A DNA stretch of 64,000 nt, taken from the NCBI GenBank assembly GCA_026225945.1, contig JAMJFZ010001258.1, forward strand, positions 7,788,001 to 7,852,000. Reading direction: 5' to 3'. The translations under genes were made by a program, and so were the position numbers. Within the stretch, counting starts at the first letter, position 1; the number at the start of each line of letters is the position of its first letter. A model generated the notes under the pieces. That model searched no databases, was not told where the DNA came from, and worked only from the letters and a program-made list of their open reading frames with translations. This document shows, piece by piece, positions 49,251-59,825 of the stretch. This stretch comes from Cricetomys ansorgei. Lineage: Eukaryota; Chordata; Mammalia; Rodentia; Nesomyidae.

Positions 49251-50387
49251 ACGGCAGGCATTTATATTGACCAGCTGGGGAGAAGCAAGCAGGCTTTATA
49301 GTTTGTTGGGCTCTCAGCTTAAAAATTTTACGATTTTGGAATTTAAAGACTAACTAGTTATTTGTATTATTTTAAGAACCTCAAAAAGGAGTATTATTAC
49401 TGTTATAACAATTTATTTTAAACATATCCCATCAAGTTTTTATGAAACACCCCTTTAACGAACTCCGCGGCTCGACCGAGAAGAAAGTGAGAAAATGCGG
49501 TGTGTGTTGGGAAACGGATGGTTCTCTGTGGTCCTGCCCAGCCGCGTGACGGAGACCGCTGCAGCCTCTGGATCTGCTCAGCGCTGACTCTGGAATTTCC
49601 AAAATGTCATAACAGCGTGCTTTCAAAATAATATGCTCGGGCCCCTGCACCCCCAAGTGTGTAATATTGTCAGGATGTTTTATCTGCTGCCATAGATGGT
49701 GCACATGACGAATCCATTTCCCCCAAAAAACCATCACGTGTGTCCACACTGTCTGTAAATTTTGAATTCTGACAGCTCCGCAATTTCCTTCTGACGTCTG
49801 GACTGGCCTGGGTTGAGTGTGATCTGAGGGTGATGGGCTTAAAGAGTGAAGGACACGTCACTCTTCTCTTCCTGATGGGTCCCTTCTGGGGAAGGTGATG
49901 TCAGACACATGCAAGGCTTAACCTTGCTGGAGAAAGCCCCACATACTTTCTCCAGGGTAGGGGAGAGTGAGCAGGACAGATCTGTAAGCATCCCACCTCT
50001 GGGGTGATAACAAGGTCACCGTGTACTTAGGTTTGGCTTTGTAGTAATACATCTGGCACCAATAGACTTTCTTTCCACCCGGAATGCTTTCCTACTCGTG
50101 ATTCTGTTTCGCCCTCCCAGGAGGAGGCTGGGGAGCTGGTTTCCCTGCTCTGGTTCAGGGCAGGGCCCTCCACCCTGCTCAGTCTGTCTTTCCATCTGTA
50201 GGACAGTGCTGGAATCACTGCTGGCTGCTCAGGGTTGTGTGAAGGCAAACGCGGCAGGGAAGTGGTTTGGAAAGAAGGAAAAACCGTGGATAGAAGGAGG
50301 CTGTGATGGTGACAGTCACTTACACACTCTAGAAGTTGCGGAGATGGAAGGAACATAAGTAATATCCCAGTAAAGAGACTTTCATAC
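49251..50387. other. Single-copy sequence, partly CpG-bearing
   Basis: No repeat recognised. 49450-49580 has more CpG than its surroundings. Minus-strand frames of 105 (49432-49749) and 148 codons (50027-50473) have no domain, and the latter runs into a B1. Confidence 0.5.
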
Positions 50388-50530
50388 AAACTGGGTAAGG
50401 CAGTCCACACCTGCAATCCCAGCGCTCGGGAAGTGGAGGACCGAGGATCGGAAGTCAAGGTCATTTCTGCCACATAGAGAGTCTGAGGTAGACCTAGGCT
50501 ACATGAGACCCTGTCTCAGAAAAATACATT
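50388..50530 (+). mobile_element. B1-like SINE (old)
   Basis: ACTGGGTAAGGCAGTCCACA, CAATCCCAGCGCTCGGGAAG, GAGACCCTGTCTCAGAAAAA. Confidence 0.85.
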
Positions 50531-51295
50531 TTTTTCAGTCTTACTTCGTGAAGACAGATGACTCATCGGCATGGACGAGACACATTACTTTATTAGGCTC
50601 AGAATTTTTCGTTTTATCGACTCTGGAGATGCCTCAGTTATAGACCAAGCCATTGCTGGTGTTAGCCCTTTCTCCAATTTCACTCACAGAAGTATATCAC
50701 AATGGAAGGGAGATGATATGATGAGAGCAATTTTTTTTCCAACTTATCTTGTGCAAATAAAACTTTGGGTTTATGTATGTAACAAATGCCGACTGAAACG
50801 GACTTGGAGACGCAACTCATTGACTTGTGGAGTAAACCGGTATATAGCAAGACAGGCTTCTGCCGTGGATTTTACCCAGGGACTCAGATGGAATCTTCGG
50901 GATTTAGGCTTGCTACGCATCTCCAGGATCCATTCTTCTTTGTACTGACACTGTCAAGTTGAGCCTCTTCGTGAGATAAATGGCTCCCGGCAGCTGTAGG
51001 CTTGTGCCTTCAAAGCTTAGCACCTTCCACGGAGACAGAGTTTTCTGTCCTTACTGACTTCACACTAAGTCCCGGGACTAAGACTCATTGGACTGACTTG
51101 GAATCCTGCCTGGACAGACACTGTTTTTCCAGCAATGGATATGCAATTACCTAGGGCTGTATCTTTTCTCCGTTTCTCTAGGGTAGAGATAAGATTTGAA
51201 GTGGGCTCAGCCTCATATAAACCATATGGACAGAGGCTGGGTGTGGGATATTTCCTGAAGGAGAAATGGAGAGACTGACTGTTAAGAGCAAATAG
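50531..51295. other. Single-copy sequence
   Basis: No element firmly recognised. ACTAAGACTCATTGGACTGA near 51076 hints at an old LTR without enough support. A 125-codon frame (50571-50948) has no domain. Confidence 0.45.
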
Positions 51296-51533
51296 GGAGG
51301 CTGGAGAGATAGGTCAGCGGTTAAAAGTGTAGTATGTATTGTTCTTGCAGAGCATCCAAGTTCAATTCGCAGCACCCATGCCAGTTGGCAGAGAACCATC
51401 TACAATACAGCTCTAGGGACATCTGCTGCTTCTAGCTCCGGAGGGCACCTGCACTCGTGTGCGCACATCCTCCTGACTCTTATGTACACACAATTAAAAA
51501 CAAAAGCAAATCTTAAAAAAAAAAAAAAAAAGA
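51296..51533 (+). mobile_element. B2/B3-type SINE with pure A tail
   Basis: GAGGCTGGAGAGATAGGTCA, TCTTGCAGAGCATCCAAGTT, GGAGGGCACCTGCACTCGTG and an uninterrupted A run (51515-51531). Confidence 0.92.
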
Positions 51534-51589
51534 ACAAGTAGACTGTAGTTTAAGATTTAATACTTAAAAAAAAAAAAGCTTCTTATTCC

Positions 51590-52640
51590 TTGCGTGTTGG
51601 GTTTAGATTCTCTACTTGATCTTCGAGTACTGATTCCTCCCTTCTGCTTGATCCAGTCTACGTGGAAGGCTTTGAGGTTTCTGCTGGGTTGTTGGGTTTT
51701 TCAATCCCACAATTTCATCTTGAGTCCCCTTCAGTGTTCCCATCTCCAGCCTCGTGCTTGTGTTTTCTGGGGCAACGCTCAGGCCTTTATTCTCCTTAAG
51801 TTCTCTGAGCTGTGTCTCTGTGTCTTCTTTAAATTCCTTGAATCCTTGATGAAGTTTATGGTCATTCTTTTAAATTCTGTGTCCTGGGGTTCATTTAGGT
51901 AATTGACAAACATTTCTATAGGACTCGAAGGTCTTGGAGGGGAGATACTGGCTTGATTCTCCTCCTCCTCTCTCTCCCCCCTCCTCCTCCTCCTGTTCCT
52001 CCTCCTCCTCTTCGGATTTCCAGGAAGTCTATTTTTTCTTATCTGCTGCCCATTGATCATAGGATGGCTTCTAGAGTGTTCCTTGATGACTTCCAGAATT
52101 TTCTCATCCTGTTTACACACAAGAAAAGCATCTTCCCAGGAGCTTATGCAAGCAAAGCAGTTCTTTCCCAGTGAGCATGGCTGTTCATGGGATGTGGTGG
52201 GGGATGAATGTCTACTTACCATAAAACAAACTTGTTGGTCCTCAGCTCTTTACTGCTGTGTCTTCTTGTCTTAAGGGACCCATGGCCCCTTGTGTCTGTC
52301 GCTGATGGTACCCCCGCTGACACTGTCCTCCCCCAACTGCTGTCCCCTGGAAACACCCTGGACTTCTGTCCAAGCCCCAAGGAAAAGTTTTGGTGATAGG
52401 GCCCGTGTCAGAGGTGCCCAGCTCAGCTCATTCTCTGCTAGTCTGTCACTGCTTCAGAGGAAATCTCTGCAACTGTGCTTGTGGGGCGTGGCTAAGAGAA
52501 GGCAGAGTTCAAGGCTCTCAGGAATGCTATACTCAAAGCCTATAATTAGCTCCCCCAGGCATCCCTGCTCCCTCTGGCTGGTGGCATATATCACCTCTCC
52601 AGTCTCTGCTTGAGACTCGCACTGTGGAACCTTGGGCCAC
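51590..52640 (-). mobile_element. LINE-1 5' region / ORF1 remnant
   Basis: Read in reverse, the block around 51780-51930 resembles the start of rodent LINE-1 ORF1 (CCCAGGACACAGAATTTAAA, AATGACCATAAACTTCATCA, TTCAAGGAATTTAAAGAAGA). Sequence to the right (52225-52640) would be its 5' untranslated region, and that part is less certain. Confidence 0.5.
51779..52222 (-). pseudogene. Probable LINE-1 ORF1 N-terminal remnant
   Basis: A 147-codon frame stays open. Its C-terminal half contains NEPQDTEFKRMTINFIKDS, the kind of sequence found near the start of rodent LINE-1 ORF1 proteins, which form nucleic-acid chaperone trimers. The middle is a run of R and E residues coded by a GAGGAG-type tract (51958-52015 on the plus strand as CTCCTC). 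The coiled coil, RRM and C-terminal domains are absent, so it is a fragment and cannot function. Confidence 0.45.
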
Positions 52641-53099
52641 CACTGAGCTGCAGGACTACAGGGAATGGCAGAGAGGCTTCAGAGGACTTTGAACACTTGG
52701 ACAGGACTGACATCTTCCCTCAGCTGGGTCGTAGGTTCTGACTTGCATCACAGTAAAGCTTTTAGCTTCTTTCTGGACTCCATGTTCTACCTGTGCCTCA
52801 AAAGCAGAACATCTACTACTTTAGGGTTCCAAATGCCCCGTGCCTTGTTTTCTACTTCTGTTATTTTGAATCAGTTACTATTGTTAAAAGGAATCCATTG
52901 TGATGATTCTCCTCTGGGCTCAGCAATGAACTGTAGGGCCACACAAGTAGACTTTCCCTGTCTTTAATTCTTTTCTTATGCTGATGGATCATATCCAAAG
53001 GCAAGACTCACATAACTCAAACAGAGCACCAATCAACGCTGTACTCAGTTCTGGAAGAAATTTAATCAAAGTAACGGTACAGTCAGTGTCAGTGAAGCC
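52641..53099. other. Single-copy sequence
   Basis: Nothing recognised. A 100-codon frame (52665-52967) has no domain. Confidence 0.5.
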
Positions 53100-53226
53100 T
53101 AAAGTTGTCCAGTCCAGTGTGGTAGCCGGCAGCCACAGGCAGACACTTTCAGTGGTGCTTGCCATCGCAGGCGCTGAATAGCCACTTGTAGCTCAGTGGT
53201 CACCAAGTTGGACAGGGCAAAAGGAG
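53100..53226 (+). mobile_element. hAT-type MITE remnant (MER3/MER58-like)
   Basis: GTCCAGTGTGGTAGCCGGCA, GAATAGCCACTTGTAGCTCA and CACCAAGTTGGACAGGGCA show the 'CAGTGTGGTAGCCACTAGCCAC...TATTGGACAG' outline with partly inverted ends. Confidence 0.6.
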
Positions 53227-53717
53227 CAGTCACTCCGGGGAAAGCTTCATGGACAGCACACGCTGCCTTCACAGTACAGGTATGATTCCACACTGGGCCA
53301 GATAAAGGGAAAGGAGGGTCCTTGGATGAGAGGAGCTGTGCTCAGGGGTTGGAATGGGCTTGGTGTGCTGGGCCCACCTCCCAGAGGACAGGGCTAGGCA
53401 GAGTGCAGAGTTCCTTTAGAGTTGCTCTGACGACCGTCAGTCTAAGGGTAACAGGCTCTGAGAACAGAGTAGAGAAGCCCTCTCTCAATTCTTGGTCCTT
53501 CCATAATCCCCATTTTACTCACTGTAGCCCACCAGGAGGACAGAGTTCTCCTGTGACCTCAGGAAAGCTGGGGCTTGGCACCATAACTGGAGTTACCCAC
53601 TCTATCTGAAAGCATCGCCGGAATCTACAAGGGAAGAAATCGGGACCGTGACTTAGACCCCAATCTTACACCTCAATTTGGACTCCTAACCTTCTGTGTA
53701 CCTGGTTAATGACAGAG
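53227..53717. other. Single-copy sequence
   Basis: Nothing recognised. Confidence 0.5.
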
Positions 53718-53930
53718 GCCTAGAAGCCAGACTCTACTGAGTTCAACTACTGACTCTAACTTACTTCCTACAGTGAACTGCCTGTAGGCAAGTAACGCAA
53801 TTTCTTCAAATGTTAGTTTGCCCATCTGCAAAATAGGGATGAGCATAGCGTTGTTCTCAAGGGGTACAGAGAATAACATCTACAAAAGGCTCTGCGCAGG
53901 TCCTGACAAAATGAATGTATTGACTTCTTG
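53718..53930 (+). mobile_element. MIR
   Basis: AGAAGCCAGACTCTACTGAG, GTAGGCAAGTAACGCAATTT, TTTGCCCATCTGCAAAATAG and AAAGGCTCTGCGCAGGTCCT follow MIR order over nearly full length. Confidence 0.75.
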
Positions 53931-54137
53931 ATGGTATTCCTTACACTGTTTACAGCTTCGTTGTGGCTGTTGTTTCCGCTTCTTCCTTAATTTAAAATAT
54001 TTTTGTGCAATTGAAGTAATCGAACTTTCATTTAAGAATGTATCTTATATAAGAAATAAGAATAAAATTCTCTTTAACACCCAATAACAGTTTTCCCCTT
54101 TAATTGAGCCAAGGACATATGCTGTAGAGGATGCCCT

Positions 54138-54268
54138 GAACACCTGATCTCTTTTCCTCATCTCCCGAGAGCTAGGACTATAGACCTGTATTACCACACC
54201 TGCTTTTCTGGGACTGAGAATCAAACCCAGGGCTTTGTGTATGCCATGCATGCCTCAAGCCCAGATCC
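54138..54268 (-). mobile_element. ID-B1 composite SINE, 3' truncated
   Basis: CGAGAGCTAGGACTATAGAC (B1-like) followed by GAGAATCAAACCCAGGGCTT and TATGCCATGCATGCCTCAAG (ID head). Confidence 0.75.
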
Positions 54269-54277
54269 AATCATCTT

Positions 54278-54398
54278 TTAAACTGGGCCCAGTGGTAGAA
54301 GCCGTAATCCCGGCTAGTCGGGAGGTTAAGGCACTGGATTCCAAGCAGCATGGGCTACTTAGTGAGATCTTGTCTTGAAAATAAAAATTTAAAAACTC
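54278..54398 (+). mobile_element. B1-like SINE (old)
   Basis: ACTGGGCCCAGTGGTAGAAG, CCCGGCTAGTCGGGAGGTTA and GAGATCTTGTCTTGAAAATA. Confidence 0.75.
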
Positions 54399-54399
54399 A

Positions 54400-54512
54400 T
54401 TTGAGGACGTAGCTCCATGGCAGAACTCTTGCCTAGTATGTGCAAGACCCGGTGTTCAGTTAATCCCTAGTATTGCAAAACAAGGAAAAACAAAACAAAC
54501 AAACAAAAATGG
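54400..54512 (+). mobile_element. ID-type SINE
   Basis: GAGGACGTAGCTCCATGGCA, CTCTTGCCTAGTATGTGCAA and a (CAAA)n tail. With the two preceding entries it makes a mirror-like B1/ID arrangement. Confidence 0.75.
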
Positions 54513-54699
54513 GGGAGAAGAAGAAAGAGAAAGAAAAGGAGGTGGTCTGTGGTCTCTTGTATTTTCTTCTAAAATCATCTTAAGGTATTTGTTCCCCTTG
54601 AAATTATTTACAGGAAAGTGCACAGGTTATAGTTTTTACCCAGGTGACATATCCGAATAACAAGATCAGATCAAGAAAGAATGCCATTAGAAGTCAGGA

Positions 54700-55397
54700 G
54701 CCCACGTGGATTGGTAGGATTAAAATAGTAAAAATGGTCATCCTACCAAAAGCAATCTATAGATTCAATGCACTCCATAGATTCAGTGCAATCCTCATCA
54801 AAATCCCAACACAATTCTTCATAGAAATTGAAAAGGACAGTCTTCAGCTTCATATAGAAACACAAACACCAGGATAGCTAAAACACTCCTCATGATAAAA
54901 GCAAAGATATTGCCTTCCTCAATCTCAAATTATACTACAGAGCTATAGCAATAAAAACAGCATGGTATTGGCACAAAAACAGACATTTTGATCAATGGAA
55001 TAGAATTGAAGACCAATAAATAAATCCATATACTTTTGGACACCTGAATTTTGGTAAAGAAGCCAGAAATACACATGGGGGGAAAAAAAGACAACATCTT
55101 TAACAAATGGTGCTGGTCAAATTGGATGTCTACATGTAGAAGATGCAAATAGTTCCATACTTACGACCTTGCACAAAGCTCAACTCCAAAGGAGTCAAAA
55201 ACCTCAACATAAAATCAGATACACTGAACCTGATAGAAGAGAAAGTGGGGAATAGCCTTGAACTCATTTGCATAGGAGAAGACTTTCTGAACAGAACACT
55301 GATAACAGAGGAACTAAGAGCAACAATTAATAAATAGGACCTCATGAGGCTGAAAAGCTTCTGTGTGACAAGGGACACCACCATTACGACAGAGCAT

Positions 55398-55440
<43 letters not shown>

Positions 55441-55740
55441 TTGGACATCAAGAGAACAAATAACCAAATTTAAAAATGGGGCACAGATCTAAACAAAGAA
55501 TTCTCAAAAGAGGAAACTCAAATGTCTGAGAAGCACTTAAAGAAATGTTCAATATCCTTAGTCATCTGGGAAATGCAAATCAAAACCACTTTGAGATTTC
55601 ATTTTATACCCACCAGGATGGCCAAGATCAATAGAACCAATGAAGGCTCATGCTGGCGAGGATGTAGAGTAAGGGGAACGCTCATCCATTGCTGCTGGGA
55701 GTGTGCACTTGTACACCACTGTGGAACTCAGTGTGGTGCT
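54700..55740 (+). pseudogene. LINE-1 ORF2 (reverse transcriptase protein) remnant
   Basis: Short open pieces at 54644-54877, 55143-55337 and 55522-55680 lie in different frames and together cover the downstream, C-terminal section of ORF2. Frameshifts, stops and the CA-tract deletion break the frame many times. The endonuclease domain is not present, so no active protein is possible. Confidence 0.85.
55401..55438 (+). repeat. (CA)n microsatellite inside LINE-1
   Basis: Nineteen CA units. LINE-1 sequence on the two sides is not contiguous in the family, so the tract sits at a deletion junction. Confidence 0.97.
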
Positions 55741-55744
55741 TCCT

Positions 55745-56054
55745 TGTGGGACTGTCATAGAGCTAAGAGTGGGTCGAAGCTGGCTTGTCCTGGCTTAAAC
55801 CCAGCTAAATTATTAGATATTAATTCTGCCTACTTCATTGAAGCAAAGATGCTCTGTCTGCCCCCGCGGGCTGGGGACACATCTGAGGCGGTGCCCAGAG
55901 CCCCTGACTCAACCAATTAGTGCCACTCTTGTGGTCAAACCACGCCCCACTGAGCCTCTTGGCCTGGAGCCAGCCTCTGGCAGCCTAAAACTCTGGACAA
56001 GAGGCCAGTGGTGGGCCACTCGGTGGGAGAAATTTCTGTCACTGTGGGACTACA
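55745..56054 (+). mobile_element. Candidate solo LTR inside LINE-1
   Basis: The 310-bp insert starts TGTGGGACTGTCATAG and ends CTGTGGGACTACA, that is, TG...CA. The LINE-1 bases CTTCCT (55739-55744) and GTTCCT (56055-56060) flank it as a 6-bp target duplication with one change. It holds a CCAAT box (55913-55917) and a CCACGCCCC box (55940-55948), unlike the surrounding AT-rich LINE. These features fit an ERVK-type solo LTR. I do not recognise the family. It has no coding content. Confidence 0.6.
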
Positions 56055-56302
56055 GTTCCTCAGGAAGCTGGGCTCCAGCTACAAGTTCCAGCTACACCAC
56101 TCTTGGACACACACCTGAAGGACACTTCATCCTCCTACAGGGATACAGGGAACTTGGCCCAGGCATGTTCACTGCTGCTCTGTTCATAATAGCCAGAAAC
56201 TGGCAACAACCTAGATGTCTATCAGTGGATGGATGGATAGATAAAAGAGATGTGGTACATTTACACAATGAAGTATTATTTAGCTGCTAAAAAGTGAAAT
56301 CA

Positions 56303-56440
56303 GGGTTGGAGAGATGGCTCAACAGTTAAGGGCACTCACTGGCTGCATTTACAGAGGACCTGGATTCAATTCCCAGCACCCATATGGCAGCTCACAACTG
56401 TCTGTAACTCCAATTCTAGGGCTTCTGATACCCTCACACA
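56303..56440 (+). mobile_element. B2/B3-type SINE
   Basis: GGGTTGGAGAGATGGCTCAA, CCCATATGGCAGCTCACAAC and CTGTAACTCCAATTCTAGGG. It is truncated at its 3' end by the following SINE fragment. Confidence 0.93.
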
Positions 56441-56570
56441 GAGGACAGGTCAGAGGACAATATTGTGGAGTCTACTTTTTACTTCTAGTTTTATCTGGGT
56501 TCTATGAATAAAAGTTAGATTTCTAGGCTTTCAAGGTAAGTAACTTTTCCCACTGAGCCATCTTGGTGTC
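56441..56570 (-). mobile_element. tRNA-derived SINE fragment (B3/B4 group)
   Basis: CAGGTCAGAGGACAATATTG on the tail side and CCCACTGAGCCATCTTGGTG on the head side. Confidence 0.65.
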
Positions 56571-56577
56571 TCATGAT

Positions 56578-56803
56578 TAAAAAAAAAATATTACTTTATG
56601 TGTATGGGTGGTTTGCTTACAGGTAGGTATTTTGTGCAGCACACACATGTCTGGTGCCCATAGAAGCCAGAGGACACTGTCATGCACCTTGGAACTAGAA
56701 TTACAGACGGTTGTGAGCTGCCATGTTGGGTGCTGGGAATCAAACCTGGATCCTCTGGAAGAGCAACCAGTGCTCTTAGCCACAGATCTCTCTAGCGCTA
56801 ACC
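56578..56803 (-). mobile_element. B2/B3-type SINE
   Basis: CACATGTCTGGTGCCCATAG, GAACTAGAATTACAGACGGT, CTGGATCCTCTGGAAGAGCA. It forms an inverted pair with the B3 at 56303-56440. Confidence 0.93.
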
Positions 56804-56941
56804 CCAGTGGTGTCTTAATATAGTTGAGCAAACAGTATAACCTGTTATTCTACCTAGTCACCCTTTGTGTGTGGTAAAAACATCTGAGGCCTATCCGTTC
56901 AGCAAATTTATAGCATGTAACACACTGTTATGTATCGTCCT

Positions 56942-57309
56942 TGTGGTAGTTTAAATGAAATGTCCTGCGTAATCTGGGCATTTGAATACTTGAATACTCC
57001 CCAGTTGGTGGCTGTTTGGGGAAGCTTAGGAGATGTGACCTTGCTGAAGGAAGTATGTCAGTGGGGGTTGGGGGAGCTTCAAGATTTCAAGGCCTTACAC
57101 CGTTCCCAGTGTGTTCTGCTTCCTGCTTCAGGTCGAGGTATGAGTTCTCGGCTGTTCCTGCTGCCTTGTCTGGTGTTTACCGCCACACCCCCTGGCTGGG
57201 ATGGTGATGGACTCTTACTCTTTTGGAATCCTAAGCCCCAAACAAACCCTTCATGATCAGCCGCCTTGGTCATAGTTTTTTGTCACAGCAATGGAAACGT
57301 AGCTAAGAA
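56942..57309 (+). mobile_element. ORR1/MT-type MaLR LTR, near complete
   Basis: TGTGGTAGTTTAAATGAAAT start, GGGGAAGCTTAGGAGATGTG, CCAAACAAACCCTTCATGAT near the 3' end and GCAATGGAAACGTAGCTAAG terminus. Uninterrupted, unlike most LTRs in this window. Confidence 0.85.
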
Positions 57310-57685
57310 GTTTCTCAGGCTGCAGATTGCACCTTTCGATTTACTCACCCCAGAGGTCTGCTTTGCAATACCTTTGACGTGCGCGTCATTTCCTTTCCCA
57401 CCTCCCATCCACCGCCGTTTAATTCTGTTTCTGTGCATCTTTCTTTTTTCTCCCAGATTCTGGATATTATTGAGCACACAGCGTTTTTCTTTCGCGTCTG
57501 GCTAATCTCACTTAACATTATGTCTTTTGGGTTCATTTACATTTTTGCAAGTGGAAAAATGTCCTTTTAAAAGACTGAAGACTTTAAAAGACTGTATACG
57601 AACGTAGTGCCACGGTGTCTTTTTCCATTTAGCTGTCAGTGTATGCTTAGCTTATTTCTGTAGTTTAAATCCATTTCCAGTTGCC
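57310..57685 (-). mobile_element. Ancient L1M fragment
   Basis: GGCTAATCTCACTTAACATT, TATGTCTTTTGGGTTCATTT and TTTGCAAGTGGAAAAATGTC match the reverse strand of old LINE-1 ends ('TCACTTAGCATAATGTC...GTTCATCCA'). Confidence 0.65.
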
Positions 57686-57699
57686 AGGTATATGAGAAA

Positions 57700-58012
57700 A
57701 CATTTTTTTTACATGTGCATGTGTATGCACATGTGCATGCACATGTGAGTGCGTCTGTGCGTGGAGGTGGGAGCGGACGTGGGCGGTCTTTATTCTCCAT
57801 CTTATTTGAATCAGGGGCTCTCACTTGGACCCAGGACTCATCTATGTGACTAGTCCAGCTAGCTTGCTTCCTCCGGGGATCTCTGGTCTCTGTCTCTAGA
57901 GCATGGAATTAGAGGCGGCCCACCCAGCTTTTATATGGATCCCGGGGATCCGAACTCCTGTCTTCAGGCTTGCATGGCAAATGCTCCATCCACCGAGCCG
58001 TCCTCTGCTCAA
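57700..58012 (-). mobile_element. B4-type SINE
   Basis: ACATGTGCATGTGTATGCAC repeat-like tail (57711-57748), GAGCATGGAATTAGAGGCGG in the body and a head of GGGATCCGAACTCCTGTCTT...CACCGAGCCGTCC. Confidence 0.75.
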
Positions 58013-58744
58013 CCTCAGGAAAATCTTTAGAGTTTTTTTTTTCTTTTTTAAATGTTACTTTCCCCCCATTATTTTACACCCACATGATCTCCAGCCCCCA
58101 CTAACCTTCAAAGGAAGCTAAGTGGACCGGTTGTTCGGAAGTCACACAACAGCAGCTTTTTGTTCTGCTCTCTCTGGTCAGGAGAGCTCTCCTCCCTGGT
58201 GAGGAGCCTCTCTGTGACAGGTTGTTTTTTCAGCTGTGCCGCACTCCAACCCCAGAGCTGTCGCCCCGACTCCTCACTGGGCTTGCTAGCGAAGAGAGAG
58301 TGCAGACTGCAGATCTTGCCCTCCCACACGTGCTCTGAGCTCATGCTCCTCCGGGTCTCACCCAGGGGCCTCTGAGGCTGAATAGTGAGCTAACACCGCA
58401 GGAAAGGTGACTGTTTAACAAAACAGCAAGGCCTCCTGCCCTGGGGGTGAAGGGCACATCTGCCCTGCTGTACGCAGGTGTGCCTTGCTTCCTACAATGA
58501 GGGCACTGACGGAACCTTTGACTGATGGGATCGCACGCTGATCAGGGCCGACACCCCCAAGTCGTGGGAGAGCAAACTGTCTCATAAGTTCCGTGAAATA
58601 GACGGTCTCCAAAGGCTTTGCCTGCTGTGACAGCCTATGATTTACGAAGATGGAGAGATTGGAGATTTTTTTAAATGCCTTATGGGAACAGCGTTCTTTC
58701 TGCACAGCAGACAGTGCTAAGTGCTTTTCTCAGTCCTTCTCTTT
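58013..58744. other. Single-copy sequence
   Basis: Nothing recognised. Frames of 70-96 codons on both strands have no domain. Confidence 0.5.
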
Positions 58745-58862
58745 GGCCTTTGGAACAGCCTTTGGAGTTAGGAATTCCATCGCTCACTTTACTGAGAGAG
58801 GAAACGCAGGTTACAGAAGCACTCACAGCTGGTGAGAAGCAGTCCAGGCATCCTGGTATCCA
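58745..58862 (-). mobile_element. MIR fragment
   Basis: GAACAGCCTTTGGAGTTAGG, CTGAGAGAGGAAACGCAGGT, CACTCACAGCTGGTGAGAAG read as the centre of MIR in reverse. Confidence 0.6.
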
Positions 58863-59589
58863 GAGTGTGTGAACCCACCGAAGGCTGAGCTTTGGTCCCT
58901 TCCTGGGACCACAAGGAAGCTGAAGATGGGTTGTACTCCTTTCACGCTCCCCGCGTGAGGGGCAGGGACCAGCCGGCAGCAGTCTTGGGATTTCCACTGC
59001 TGCACTCCACAGGATCTGGAGTCCACAGGGTCTGTGGCTCAACCATGGCCCAGGCCGCCAGTCAGTGACAGGGAGAAGAGCACGTTCTGGAAACACGGCC
59101 AGCCTCTCGCAAGAGAAAAGGTGAAGGGTTTCAGTTCAAAGAATGCACGTTGCTCCCTGACCTTCCCTTGAGAAAACTTAGGCTGCGTTTGTCCTTATTT
59201 CCCTGCAGAAGCCTTGCTGTGTCCGCTGCTGGTTTTGTGAACGTAGGCCAAAGGGGTCCACCAGCTCCCGCCCTCACTCTGCTGTTTGTCTGACAATCCT
59301 GCAAGCAGGCCAAAGATCTGTTGCCCATGGTGTTTATCTTACCTCTCTTCCTTCTCCTGCCCTCTCTCCTACTTTCCTTCCTTCTGTTCCCCTCTCCCCC
59401 AGAGCTCTGTATATGAGAGTACTGCAGTCAACAACTGTACCAGCACCTCACACATGTCCCAGTTATCTGGGGTGTCCTAGGTTCAGATACTTTCAGGAAA
59501 TAGGTGGGCGTGTAGGACAATATATGAGCCCATGGGCAAACACTGGACTGTATTACTCCATGCTAGCTGATTTTATAGTAGTTGTAAAA
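58863..59589. other. Single-copy sequence with a CT-rich tract
   Basis: CT-rich tract at 59338-59402. Otherwise nothing recognised. A 138-codon minus-strand frame (58680-59096) has no domain. Confidence 0.5.
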
Positions 59590-59736
59590 AGTCTTTTCTT
59601 TTTGAAATAGAGTCTTATATAACCCAGATTGGTCTCAAACTGACTATCGAGCTGAGGATGACCTTGAACTCCTGATCCTTCTGCCACTGACCTCCAAGTG
59701 ACAGGATTTCAGAAATGCACCACCACATCTGGCTGT
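59590..59736 (-). mobile_element. B1-like SINE (old)
   Basis: TTGAAATAGAGTCTTATATA, AGGATGACCTTGAACTCCTG and GCACCACCACATCTGGCT. The AGGATGACCTTGAACT form is typical of the older B1 layer. Confidence 0.8.
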
Positions 59737-59825
59737 TGCAAAATTTCAACAGTAGCTGTAAGCCTGATGCTTTGAATGCATGCACACGACATCCCTTTGT
59801 TTTGTGAATTGGCAAGCTAGGTTAG

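Larger units (their letters stand above)
54700..56290 (+). mobile_element. LINE-1 ORF2 3' half, with two internal interruptions
   Basis: GTGGATTGGTAGGATTAAAA, CATCCTACCAAAAGCAATCT, CAAATGGTGCTGGTCAAATT, TCAAAACCACTTTGAGATTT and AATAGCCAGAAACTGGCAAC run in LINE-1 order. A (CA)n tract (55401-55438) stands where LINE-1 normally has further coding sequence. A 310-bp insert (55745-56054) lies near the 3' end. The copy stops at 56290, before the 3' untranslated region, where a B3 begins. Confidence 0.9.

Noticed and set aside
50027..50473. 148-codon minus-strand frame
   Set aside because: Its start lies in a B1-like SINE and the rest shows no domain; length alone is within chance for this much sequence.
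58680..59096. 138-codon minus-strand frame
   Set aside because: It crosses a MIR fragment and has no domain, signal peptide or splice support.
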